DNA of 64,000 nucleotides from assembly GCF_008831285.2 (NCBI RefSeq), contig NC_045140.1, forward strand, positions 13,433,036-13,497,035, given 5' to 3'. Origin of the DNA: Nymphaea colorata. Lineage: Eukaryota; Streptophyta; Magnoliopsida; Nymphaeales; Nymphaeaceae. Made by a program: the position numbers and the translations under genes. The notes beneath the pieces are model-generated. The model was not told where the DNA came from and did no database searches. It saw nothing but the letters and a program-made list of their open reading frames with translations. Positions 1-13,785 of this stretch are shown piece after piece; position 1 is the stretch's first letter, and every line of letters begins with the position of its first letter.

Positions 1-602
1 AATCAGATCTGATACATTCTGCGACATTCAGATATGATCAACATCAACTGTTTGTCAACGACATCACCAAAGTTAGATCTGATACACTTCGACATTCAGA
101 TCTGAACAAAAAAACAGCAACTTGTCAACTTCATCCGAATAGGTTCTTCAGCAACATGAAGGCATCGACAACAACATAGGGTACGGATCACGTCTCTACA
201 TGTAGAACTTGATCAGCCCCTTTTCCATCAAGCAGTCCCACTGTATCTTTTGAAGGCAGCAGCAACCTTAGACATCCAACTTTGTCATGAATGAAGGGAA
301 GAGAAAAAGAGAGAAAGAGAAGCCGTGTAAAACCCTAGACGGCACGGTCCTAGGTTTGAGGCTCTGATACCATGTTACGTAGAGAGGTAGAGAAGAGAAG
401 AACGTGTGGAAGGAGGAGAGAATAGGTAGCAGTCGTGTGTCTATCGGCTGTTCCTTTTACATTAGACTAAATAAGGATTAGGGTTATGTTTAACCCTCTA
501 TACAAAGAGTCCAACAAAATTTTAAAAATTCAGAAAGCTACCTAATACTAAATACCAAAATACATAACACTTTAAATACCAAAGCAGCATGTTTCCTCAA
601 CA
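1..602 (-). mobile_element. Ty1/copia element fragment: untranslated leader and 5' LTR
   Basis: Read on the minus strand this is the 5' end of a copia retrotransposon whose coding part lies beyond the left edge. The LTR occupies 373-602, starting TGTTACGTAG and ending CTCAACA on the plus strand. Next to it at 361-372 is the complement of TGGTATCAGAGC, the initiator tRNA-Met primer site. Bases 1-360 match the leader of the element at 54898-60286, including the stretch around a conserved CATCCAAC and the AAACCCTAGA motif just before the primer site. The two are therefore members of one family. No coding sequence is present here and the far LTR is outside, so neither the target duplication nor the age can be judged. 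Confidence 0.85.
373..602 (-). repeat. 5' LTR of the left-edge copia element
   Basis: This 230-bp terminal repeat is homologous to the LTRs at 54898-55135 and 60080-60286. It shares the GTAGAGAGGTAGAGAAG start, the CATTAGACTAAATAA core and the GTTTCCTCAACA end, with scattered substitutions. Confidence 0.85.
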
Positions 603-2234
<1,632 letters not shown>

Positions 2235-2357
2235 ATATATAATTTCCTTTACTAAATGTACATATATGTAATATACGTTTATGTCTAATATGCTTTATAC
2301 AAATGTACATCTACATAACAATGTTATATATAATTTATAACATATGTACATACATAT

Positions 2358-5300
2358 TGTAACACTCGTTTTCTTGGCAGGTCGGGTTGGAGCAGGTCCA
2401 GACTCGGACCCGCAACTTACCCACGTGAGAGCCCAACACGAGGGCTCTTCTCCCTCGTTTTCCTTAGCGTCTCCCTCTCCTTCCTCTTCTTCCTCTCTGT
2501 CTCTTCCTTTCAACGAATACAACACAGATAAGAAGGAGGCGGAAGAGATGGCAGTAGCGGAGAAGGTGAAGGGCGACGGCGGTGGTGGCTCGTAGGTAAG
2601 CCACCGGTTCCCCTCTCTTCTTTTTTCTCCTCCTCCCTCTCCCACTGTTTTTCCGTCTCCCCTCTCTGCCACATGGCCTCCTCTGTGCAGCCTCTCTCCT
2701 TCCGTTTTTTTTGTTGTTTCTCTCCCTCTCCTCCTCTACTCGAGCTCTCACTCCGACACTCTCTTGTCCTCTCTGCTGCACACTTTCCCTTTTTCCCCCG
2801 TCTATTTTTCTTGCTGCTTTTGACTGTTTTGGGGCTGTTGGTTTCGATTTCAGTTGGGAACACATCATTTTCCCCTCATACCAGTGAAGTGAAAGCATTG
2901 GTGGTGGAGGCAGCGATCAATCATTGACGTTGGAGCTCAATCAAACTCTTGAAGTGGCTGCCGGGAGCACTACGATAGTTTGAATTCTAAGATTAGGGTG
3001 AGAAAGGCCTAATCGAGCTTAGATTGTTATAAATTTTTTGTTGGAGTACGTATAATTATTGTTTGAGCATGCTAGAATTAGAAATTGATGATTTAGAAGG
3101 TATGCTAGAGATGTCACTATTTTGGGAAAGTTTACGCCCATTTTGAGATGGACGAGGATCTATGTGTATAAGTGTTTTTCTACCATGATGTGTTGATTTT
3201 CGAAGCAATAGGGAAACATGGTAGAGATTGTGATGTTGTGGTGAAGGTTTAGAACCGTTTTAGCAAGCTTGGGAAATAGGCTTCTATTGATGTACATATG
3301 CATTGTATGTTGAGAATCTTAATTGCGGGAAAGATGCCTCAACTAAAGAAAACTAATGAGAAATGTGTTACTGATGGATTGATTGAAGCATTGAGTTTTG
3401 ACGTTTGGTGACAACGTAAAGAAGTTAGGAAGAGGCCTATTGGGGGGTTATAGGTTGACACTACCCGTCGACACCCGCTTGAGGCGATGATATGTGCCTC
3501 AATGATTTTGTTTTAGCTTGGTTTGGATTGATAAGCTAATTAGTAGAGATCTTACCTTTTTCTTTGTCTGCAGGTACACCGGGCACGTCTCGTCGATCTT
3601 GAGCGACCAGATTCGAAGCTCGAGGCATTTTGGAGAGTTTAATGGATGCGTGATAGGTATGGTGGCATTCCAGGCAAATCCGTACCTGGGGCCAAGTTGT
3701 GAATGTGTGTTCCTAGGATCGTGGGATCCTAGGATTGTGATGTGAATTGTTTGATTGTTTTGTTAATGAATATATGTATGCGTACATATGATTGTTTTGA
3801 AAGGCTATTAGAAGTTTGTTTTGAAAATATTACGTATTTGCATATGCATGCTAGAATTGATAATTGTTTAGGACAAATGAGGTGGGGTATCGAGTCAAGT
3901 ATCTCCTCGACCCCAATTATGCATTAGAAAGCATCCTCAAATGATAATTGTCTAGGACAGATACGAGCCAATCACGGATTGAGACTACTCTCCGTGGTTT
4001 GGCTAAGTTTTGAAAGGTGTGACTGATGTGTGTGATTGTGAGTGATTTGTCATGTGACAAGTTTTGTTTTGGAAAGCTATTAGAAGCTTGTTTTGAAAAC
4101 TGTTACGCATTTGCATGTGCATGCTAGAATTGATAACTGCTTAGGATAGATGAAGTAGAGTATCGAGTCGAGTGTCTTCTCGACCCCGATTGTGCATTAG
4201 AGGGCATCATAGAATGATAATTGCATAGGACAGCTACGAGCCATCACAGATCGAGACTACTCTCTGGGATTTGGCCAAGTTTTGAAGGATCTGATTGATG
4301 TGTTTGATAAGATGTGAATATTGTGATTTGTTGCATATGTATTGCCGTGGGCAATAATGCAATTGATTGAAATTGGAGGGTAGTTGTACCTGTATTGTAT
4401 GACGGCTAGCTATGACTGTTAATGTTATGTGTAGACCTCGTGTGGAGGCAATTGGAGGTGTGGGTGCACTTGTGAAGTGTACCAACCTGATGAGCTAGCC
4501 AATCATTTTGTGAATGTGCAATTATAATGATAATAATGAAAGAATAAAAGATGAGAGGCCAGTGGGATGTGGCTATGTGTTTGGGAGACGTCCCGCTTTC
4601 GCCACTGGTCTCGCCTGTTCGGAGCGCAGGCAGTGCAAGCCCCCAGAGTACTGTTGTGTGATGTGCTTGGAGTGTAGGCTCCCGCCTTCCCAACCTGGGT
4701 GTCTTAGGGAAGGCTGAGTATCTCTCCTTGGAATTCACACATCCATGGATGAGTGCTCTACCGCTGCAGCGGATGGATGGATCCATACTGCTTTAGGCCA
4801 CCACGGGGGTTGTCTCTCGACTGTAGGCCACCGGCAGTGTGCACGTGCCTGTGTTTGCACCCACAAGAACTGTCAATTCACTGATATTAATGAAAATGAA
4901 ATGTATGTGAATGAAATGTACGAGATTGATGTGCATGTGATTGTTGTGCTTATGAATGCAAGTGACTTGTTTAAGCATGCCTTGCATGTGATCTGAAATT
5001 GTGTGACTGTGGACATTGAGTGGCCTTTGCATGTCGTACCCTGACACGACATGATGATAGACTGTTGATGTTTGCTCGTATAATTGAGCCCTACCTAAGA
5101 GGGTTTGGACTTTTCCTGGCGTGTTGTCATACTGCGAAGTCTAAGCCTTCAGTTGTTTCCTTTTTCAGGTTTTGGCGGACCCGGGGCAGCAGGTTGAGCA
5201 GATGACTTCACTCACATCCTACTGGGAAGGTTTTGGGTCAATTGTAGTGCCAGTGCGTCTTGTTTTGGTTTTATTGATGCCTTATTTTTGTTAGGCATCA

Positions 5301-5490
5301 ATGTTGTGAGTTTGGACATTTTTGTCATATGTATAGATGAACTGAAATTCTTATTTAATGGAAAGCTTGCCCATTGTTTTGCATTGCTTGGCTCATCTCT
5401 TTTGAAATTGTTATGTCGTCGCACTCCAATGCTTTATGTTAGGAAAAAAAAAATGTTGTGGTTGAGGGTCAAAAAGGTTGGGGTGTGAGA
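2358..5490. mobile_element. Candidate long solo LTR (Ty3/gypsy-like ends)
   Basis: The block begins TGTAACACTCG and ends GGGGTGTGAGA(CA). On the minus strand that end reads TGTCTCACACCCC, so the ends are inverted TG...CA-like termini of the kind common in plant gypsy LTRs. The 5 bp before the start and the 5 bp after 5490 are both CATAT, which would be a target duplication, but the flanks are so AT-rich that chance is possible. There is no primer site, polypurine tract or coding domain inside. It does contain a pyrimidine-rich stretch (2440-2820) and an internal duplication (3790-4333). A solo LTR from an element with LTRs of about 3.1 kb fits best; a non-LTR composite repeat is the alternative. 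Confidence 0.4.
3790..4333. repeat. Internal tandem duplication, period 272 bp
   Basis: Two diverged copies (about 3790-4061 and 4062-4333) align with an offset of 272. Both carry CTATTAGAAG, GCATGCTAGAATTGATAA, a TATCGAGTC start, CTCGACCCC, GCATTAGA and a GAGACTACTCTC block. The divergence suggests the duplication is old and part of the family consensus. Confidence 0.8.
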
Positions 5491-5492
5491 CA

Positions 5493-6439
5493 TATTGTAC
5501 ATATATGTATGTTATACATATACATATATGTGTGTGTGTGTGTGTGTATATGTATGTCTATATGTATTACATGTGTGTTATATATAACATGTATGTTACG
5601 TACATACACATATGTTACATACGTAATATATAATATACATACCATAATATGTACAAAAACGTTATATAATAGTATATACCATATAACATATATATATATA
5701 TAAATATACATATATATGTATATATATAAATATATTGATTTACATATAACATATATAAAATATGTATATGTGTACACATGTATATGCTATATATACATCA
5801 TGTGTACAATGCATAATGGTATATATATACATATGTATACATTATATATAATGTACATATATTCACATACGTAAACATAATATGTACATATATTATATTA
5901 CATCTATATACATGTATGCAGTATTACATATATATGCATATTGCATAATACATATACTTGTATATAACATTATATATGTACATATTACTATATATACAGT
6001 AACAAATATCTTGTATATATAATGAATGTACATATACTATAACATATACCATATATGTATAATAGATGTAACTATAGATAATTATAGGTGTACATATATA
6101 AACATAGCACATATGTACATATACATGTCCATATATATACATAGTTCATATATGTATGTTATATATGTTCTCTATATAACGTACATTTATTACATATGCA
6201 TATAATATACATATAATATATATTTTATGTACTTGCATGTCATATGATACAATACATATCATATGTTATATATTATGTATATAATATATATTTTTATAAC
6301 ATAAGTGTTCATAACATATATACATATGTATACATGTCAGTAATTATACACATGCATAATATTAGTATATATACATTATATTTAATAAACATGCTACAAT
6401 ATATGTACATATATACAACATAGTATATATGTTGTTATA
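5493..6439. other. AT-rich low-complexity stretch
   Basis: It is dominated by TATA, ACATAT and TGTATA runs, with a short (TG)n near 5527-5547. No gene is seen; the Tyr/Ile-rich open frames on both strands come from base composition. Confidence 0.7.
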
Positions 6440-7303
6440 TACAACATAGTATCATGTATAGTGTTAATGTGTTATATACTATATTGTTAAGCACTATATT
6501 GTTATTGATTATATTTTTATAATATCATACACTATATTGTTATAGTGTTATACACTATAGAATTATTTTACTATGATGTTATAAACTATTGTGATGTAGT
6601 CTTATACACGATAGTGTTAGACACTATACTGTTGTTGTGTTTTACAAGATATTAATGTTATACATTATAGTGTTATACGCTATATTATAGTGTTATACAA
6701 TATAATGTTAAACACTGTATTGTTAATTTGTTAAATGTTGTAGTATTATATTGTGTAACATTATACGTGATAGAGTTATAATGTTTTACACAATAGTGTT
6801 ATAATGTTATACGCTGCATTGTTATACACTATATTGTTATAGTGTAATACACTATAGTTACACACTATAATGTATTGGTGTTATTCGTTATTGTGTTATA
6901 CATTATAGTGCTGGACATTATATAGTTTTATACTATAGTGTTATAGTTCTATATACTATTGTGTTATACACTATAGTGTTATAGTGTTAAACGTTATATT
7001 ATTATATACCAAAGTGTTGTACACTATAGTGTTATATTGTTTTACACTATATTGTTATACAAAATATTGTTATTCACTATTGTGTTAGAGTGCAATAGAC
7101 TATAGTTCTATGCAATATAATGTCATAGTACTTTAGTGTCATAATGTTTTCGTATTATACACTATAGTATTATATTGTTATAGGATATTGTCTTATACAC
7201 TAAAGTGTTATACACAATAGTCTTATACACTGTAGACTTATACACTAAAGTGTTATACACTTTAGTGCTATAGGGTTATAATGTTATACACTATAGTGTT
7301 ATC

Positions 7304-7825
7304 TTTCTTGACAAAAAATGATATATATGATAAAATATCTATCACAAGGGCTACAGCTCAGTTGGTAGAGGACCTCGCTTACACGTGCGCCAATGCTTTT
7401 CAGGGGAGTTCATCATGCAATCAAAGAAATTGATCTTTTCTTATTGAAATGAAAGATTGATGTTAGATTCTCTCTTTTCCTTGTACCAGATTCATACTTA
7501 ATTGATTCAATCTCAATCTATTGAATTCTGAGGAACCCTTACATTTACATATATAACCTAAGAAAACAACTCATTATAAGATTACCCTGACCCCCTATTG
7601 AGTTATTTAGTTAGAGTTAGATGTCTTGAAAAAGTCACCCCATTTCAGACCAATTCTTAGTGCTACGCGATTTGGCTTGACTCAAAATCATTGTTTTGTT
7701 AATGGAGTAACCCCAAGTGAGACCAAGATGTTAGATTTCAGGGCAATAAAAAAAAGGAGTTTTTTGTAGCATCCCCACATGGCGGAGCGTGGCATGGTAG
7801 TGGAATCGTTTAGTTTAAATCATAA
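7304..7825 (+). other. Nuclear insert of plastid DNA (NUPT) around trnV-UAC
   Basis: This island inside the palindrome array looks like plastid sequence. It has a bacterial-type TTGACA box (about 7311) and an AT-rich -10 region, then the 5' exon of tRNA-Val(UAC), then an intron starting GTGCG as group II introns do. The early intron text (GCCAATGCTTTT, then TTCATCATGCAATCAAAG) fits my memory of the plastid trnV-UAC intron. The 3' exon was not found before the array resumes, so the copy is truncated. The exact borders are uncertain by some tens of bases, and the last part (about 7770-7825) may not be plastid. Confidence 0.75.
7347..7384 (+). pseudogene. trnV-UAC: Plastid-type tRNA-Val(UAC) 5' exon, truncated
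   Basis: The 38-bp piece contains the acceptor strand AGGGCTA, the D-arm GCTCAGTTGGTAGAG and the anticodon arm with TAC, ending at the intron junction CTTACAC/GTGCG. A GGACC in place of the expected GCACC breaks the D-stem pattern. No 3' exon follows, so it cannot give a tRNA. Confidence 0.75.
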
Positions 7826-8570
7826 AATCATGTTATACACTACAGTATTATAATGTTATACACAATACTATTATACACCATAGTGTTATAACATTATATA
7901 CTATAGCAGTGTACATTATAATGTTATACACTATAGTGTTATAGTTTTATGGACAAGAGTGTTATAGTGTTATACATTACATTGTTATACAATATAGTAT
8001 TAGTATTGTACAGTATATTGTTATATTGTTAAATGTTTTAATATTATACACTATAGTGATATAGTGTTATTGTGCTATACACTATAGTGTTATATACTGT
8101 GGTGTCATACATTATTCTGTTATACACTATAAGGTTATTGTGTTATACACCATAGTGTTATAGTGCTATACACTATAGTGTTATGTTGTTAAATGTGATA
8201 GTGTGACATTATAGTGTAATAGTGCTATACACTATAGTATTATAGCGTATAATAGTAGAGCGTTGTTGTATTTTTATATACTGTAGTGTTATACACTACA
8301 ATGTTTCATGCACAATAGAGTTATACTTTACAGTGTTACATAATATAGTGTTATAGTATTATACATTATAATATTATAAACAATATTGTTATAGTGTTAT
8401 AATGTTATACACAATTGTGTTATAGTGTTAAAGTGTTATACACTATAGTATTATACATATAGTGTCAGACACTATAGTGTTGTACATATAGTGTTACGCA
8501 CTATAGTGTTATATATTGGATTGTTATACAGTATAGTGTTATATACTATAGTGTTATACACTATATAAAG

Positions 8571-8823
8571 CTCATTATTATGCTTCTAGATATTCTCATA
8601 AACTGCAGCATCCTAAAAAATGGAAAACTACTACTCTTATGATTCTGGATATGATATGGCTTTGTAGTGTCATGCCCAAGGCCCAATAATTCATTGGCCC
8701 CGCCTGGCCCAATTAATAATGCGTCAGGCCTCGCGCTGGCACAATAGTGTTCTCGGTATCAGAATTGGACATCTTTATTGGGTCAGGTCATCCAGCCCCG
8801 GCCCGATACCCAGCCCTAACAAT
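8571..8823. other. Non-repeat island with a GGCCC-rich end inside the palindrome array
   Basis: The first half (8571-8680) is unique AT-rich sequence. The second half has GCCCAAGGCCCAATAATTC, GCCTGGCCC and GCCCCGGCCCGATACCCAGCCCTAAC. That ending resembles the right end of the GC-rich element at 30623-30858 (GGCCTGATGCCCACCCTTAC), so it may be a diverged relative or fragment. No coding sequence is seen. Confidence 0.5.
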
Positions 8824-11264
8824 AGTGTTATACAATATACTGTCATACTCTATAGTGTTATAGTGTTTCACACTATAGTATCATAATGTTATACACTATA
8901 CTATTATACTCTATAGTATTATACATTGTACTTTTATATTACACTATCTATTATACATTATAGTGTTATTAGAATGATGCACTATATTGTTATAGTGTTA
9001 TACACTATAGCGTTATATAGTTATATTGACATACACAAGAGTGTAATACACTATAGTATTATAATATCATACACAAGAGTGTTATATACTATAGTGTTAC
9101 AGTTTTATAGTGTTATAGTGTTAACACTATAATTTTATATACTATAGTGATATAACGCTATATTGTTATGGTGTTCTCCACTATAATATTATACACTATA
9201 GTGTTACACACTATAATGTCATACACTATAGCATTATAGTGTTATGCAATACTGTGTTATAGTGTTCTGGTCTTTCACATTATAGTGTTATAGTATTATA
9301 GAGTTACACACTATAGTGTAATACACTACAATGTAAGAGCATTATGCACCATAATGTAATACACTATAGTATTATACACATGATAGTATTTTATTGTTAT
9401 ACACAATAGTATTATAATGTTATACACTATATTGTTATATACTATAGTGTTATAGTGTAATATATAGTGTAACAAAATATAGTGTATTAGTGTTATACAT
9501 TATGGTGTGGTACATTATATTGTCCTACACTATAGTGTTACAGTGTTATACATTATAGTGTTATACACTATATTGTTGTAGCGTCAAACGTTATAGTATA
9601 ATATACCAAAGTGTTGTACAATTAAACGTTATAGTGTTTTACACTAAAGCATATAGTCTTATACAAAATATTGTTACTCCTTTGGCTTACCTTTTTCTGA
9701 AAAATTATGGCATTACAAATTATCTTGTGTTCGAATGTGCTACCACATTGATATCTGGCGACTTGAACTGCTTAAACTTTGAGCTTCTTTCTACCAGAAT
9801 GTCTAATAAATTCAAGGAAACTACTTTCATGTTGGGACCAATGGATATGTTCCTTTAGACCTCCAATTTGAGCCGACAGTATTGAGTCAAACTGGTCATA
9901 AAATTTGTGTTTATATTTCTTTATCGTATTTTTGAGCTTGTCAGGAACACAAAATAAACCCATATTCACCTGTTGTTATTGAGGCATAGGGCTATTTTTG
10001 GTTCTTAATTGTGCTTGTGTTTCCACTGTATAGTGTAAGTCTGTGAAATTGTTAACTGAGATTTTCTGATATTATTTTTCTTTCTTCAATCTTCAGTAAC
10101 CTCCTATTTATGTGCTATCTTTTGGCTAGTTTCTTCTTAAGCTACCAAAATGCAGATGGAGGCACTTAGATAAACTGGAGAACCACACCCGCATGCATAC
10201 ACATATGCACTAATATACACAAATAAATGAAAACAAGTAGAACTAATGATATTGTTCTGTGTTCTGGAATTGTCTCTAGCGATTGTTAATTCTTCTAATT
10301 CTCAAACTGATTCTTCTCATTGTTCTTGGAAGTGCAGTCAAGTGTACATGGCCAGGGAGATCAAAACAGGCGAGATTGTTGCTTTGAAAAAGATACGCAT
10401 GGACAATGAGAGAGAAGGAGTATGCCAATTAGCTATTTTACTGTCTAATAGGACATGTGAACATGATGGATGCATTTTATTTAGTTTTGACACTTTTTGT
10501 TACAATTGCAGTTTCCTATAACCGCTATATATCTAATCAAAATTTTAAAGAAACTGCATCACGAGTACATCATTCAGTTAAAAGAGATTGTGACATCTCC
10601 AGGTTCTATTTCTTCAATAAGGTATTCTTCAATTTTGATGACTTTAGTTGGTCATTGATCTTATATTCTCTATATCTAATTACCAAGACCTGAAAAAGAT
10701 GAACACGGAAGGCCAGGTATTTCTTAGTGCATTTAAAATTCCATTATCATATTTTTTCCTTTATCTGTTACGTTTTGAAACATTAATTTTTGTGCAGATG
10801 GCAATAAATACAAGGGAAGCATTTATATGGCATTTGAATACATGGACCATGATTTGACTGGGCTATCAGATAGACCTGGAATGCGGTTTACCGTTCCCCA
10901 GATAAGGGCAATCTTCTCTTTAGCTTAAGAAAATTGTGGTCTGTACCTCAAATGAATATATTCTTATTTATATGAATTCTTCTATGTATATCTCAGTGTT
11001 ACAGGAGGCTACTGTTAACGGGACTTCACTATTGCCATGTTAATCAAGTTCTTCATCGTGATATTAAAGGTCACTAGACAGCATTGTTGTTATTTTCACC
11101 CCATAGAATATACTGCAATGTCTTCTGGGGTTGTTTGTTTCCCATCTAACTACTTCGAAGTCCTGCTTTCTCTCCTGTGCAGGTTCCAAACTTCTAATTG
11201 GCAATGAAGGGCATTTGAGGCTTGCAGATTTTGGCTTACCTAGATCTTTTTCTAGTGACCATAA

Positions 11265-11531
<267 letters not shown>

Positions 11532-13713
11532 TGAGAACTGTAAACCATAATATTGGATGCAAAGCAGATGAAACTGATCCAACTTAGTGATTCACAACTG
11601 AAAATAGCAGAAAAATTATATATGTATTACTTCGCTCACCAAGTTCCAACACTTAATCTATAGTTTTTATTTTCATGCATTAAATTGTTTTCATGATGTA
11701 ACATTTGAATTTAGAATGAAGAGACCCAAGGCAAGTCATTAACATCCTCTTTTTCCGTTGTCTCATCATTTTTGGGATTGATAATAGTTTCCGGTGATAG
11801 TAGTAACTGACTGGACAGGATGGACTAACTCAGGCAGACATTTTATGAAAAAGATAATTTATAAAGTTATTATCCTCAATTTTTAAGGCTGATACGGCTT
11901 ATCTTTTAGGATTCCAGTGTGGGGTTTCTAATTTATAGAGCATTTGACTCGTACTATGGCTTCTGTTAGATCCTCATTTGTCATACCACCAACTAGGCCA
12001 TTTGACCAGTCGAGTAGCTTGCCTGCTCGGTGCTTTGGTGACTAGGCCTTGGCCTGAAAGTCATAGAGCGTCATTGGTCTTCTAGTGCATAGGCTCCCTC
12101 TTTTTTATATTTATATGCAGTGAGGCGTATTTTATAATACATGTCATAAGGGGCAGCAAAACCTATATGATACACTTATGATGCTCATGATTTGCATGTG
12201 TATTGTAGGTGTATCAGAACGATATCGCTGCTGTATGATACGATACAATTGATACAGCCCGTATCTTAAAAAAACTGAGCAATTCTTAAGAAAGGGGCAC
12301 AATGTCCCTTTTGATCGTTTTCTCTTCTATCACTTCTAAGAGCTTTGGGTGGGGGGGAGTTTTTGCTGACTTTGGAGAGCAATTTTCAAATAAATCGAGG
12401 GAGAAACTGCCGGTTTGAAGGGAAATTTACAAGTGGGAAATCCATTTGTATTTGGGAAAAGAGGGCTTTATTGTTTCTTCTTCTACAAAAGGTATACAAT
12501 CTCTCAATTTCGTGGTTTACATAAATTCATCCATACTGTTTCCATTATATGTTCTATGTTGGTCCTCTTCTTCTCTATGAGGTCAGTTTGAGTTGATCAA
12601 AGCGGTATGACTAAAATAAACTCAATAAGGAGGTGTAAAACAAATCCATATATCCCCCCCCCACACCAATAAAAAAAACACACACACACACACACATGTG
12701 TCATGATGTTTCCATTATATATTCTATGTTGGTCCTCCTCTTCTTCTCTATGATTGAAACTTTCCTTTTCCTGATAATTATAGCCAGAGCAGTTGAATAA
12801 AATATTTGAACTATGTGGATCACCTGATGAGGTTAACTGGCCGGGAGTTTCAAGCCTTCAAGACCCCCGAAGAGGCACCTAAGAGATGTTTCTAAGCAGT
12901 AAGTACAAAACATATGAATCTGGTTTACAATGATTTATAGTGAAAATTTGTTTTGCGGAGATCTTTTTTTCACATTTACTTTTTGTTATGTTGTGTTTGT
13001 GTAGTTTTGTGGTTTATCAGTGCTTTACCACCTTATTATTGTTATTGTTTCCAGTTTATATAGAGGTAATGTGCACCTAAGATGCCGTTATTTTTGCTTT
13101 CAGCTTTGATCGACATGCTTTGGAGTTGTTGGAGTGGATGCCAACTCTTGACCCATCTCAGGTATCATCTTGCGATATTCTCAGAGTTTTGGAGGTTTGA
13201 ACTTTTGTGACAAATTATTTAGTGTATGGATGTGAGTTCTGGCAAGTGGGAGTAGCAACCCTACTCCTTGTATTCTTATAATTATTAAGTGGTGAGTCCT
13301 GCTCTAGATCTGAACGTCCTTGCAAAATGAACGACACTCTGCAAATAACATTGCAAGTTTGGCCTTGGGTGTCCTTAGCAGTTTTAGTGTCAGCTTTACT
13401 ATAGACTTATCAAGTGCTTAAGTTTCTAACTTTGGGATCCCAAGGGAGTTAATCTCTTTCTTGTTTTGACAGTGATCTCGGTAGGTTCCCCAAGTTTGGA
13501 GAACAAGGCTTTTACTTCTTATTTGTTAAGCAGCTATGTGCATGTAAATGTCTTTATTTCTAGATAGGGCATGATCTCTTATTTGTGGATTCTAATGATA
13601 GAATCGTCACAAACTCCAAAATCAAATGAACCATGTACTAGTATTTCCTTTTGCAGCAAAAAGAGATGAAGGTTTTACGGTTTTTTTTAGTCTTGCGAAA
13701 GCATCTCCCTCCT

Positions 13714-13717
<4 letters not shown>

Positions 13718-13782
<65 letters not shown>
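13718..13782. repeat. (CT)n microsatellite in the kinase intron
   Basis: About 32 pure CT units. The matching site in unit B (about 34884-34930) is shorter and broken by CCCT interruptions, so the tract expanded or was purified in A after duplication. Confidence 0.95.

Positions 13783-13785
<3 letters not shown>

Larger units (their letters stand above)
6440..9672. repeat. Tandem array of a palindromic unit of about 15 bp
   Basis: Degenerate repeats of GTTATACACTATAGT and variants fill about 6440-7303, 7826-8570 and 8824-9672. The core ACACTATAGTGT is a perfect 12-bp palindrome, often extended to TAACACTATAGTGTTA. Because the unit is self-complementary, both strands read almost the same. Units vary by substitutions (CATTATA, CAATATA, CTATATT) and by skipped half-units, giving an irregular period. 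Two non-repeat islands interrupt it. It contains no gene. It may be a local satellite or minisatellite; hairpin or cruciform formation follows from the symmetry but is an inference. Confidence 0.9.

Noticed and set aside
2295-2927. Overlapping open frames on both strands rich in Ser/Pro/Leu or Arg/Glu/Gly
   Set aside because: They reflect a pyrimidine-rich stretch of the putative LTR; no motif or splice structure supports a protein.
7347-7825. Functional tRNA gene
   Set aside because: The 3' exon with T-arm and acceptor was not found, and the D-stem is altered.
6440-9672. CRISPR-like or tRNA-cluster reading of the repeat array
   Set aside because: There are no constant repeats with unique spacers, and the units are contiguous and degenerate. 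The one tRNA piece is a truncated plastid copy.
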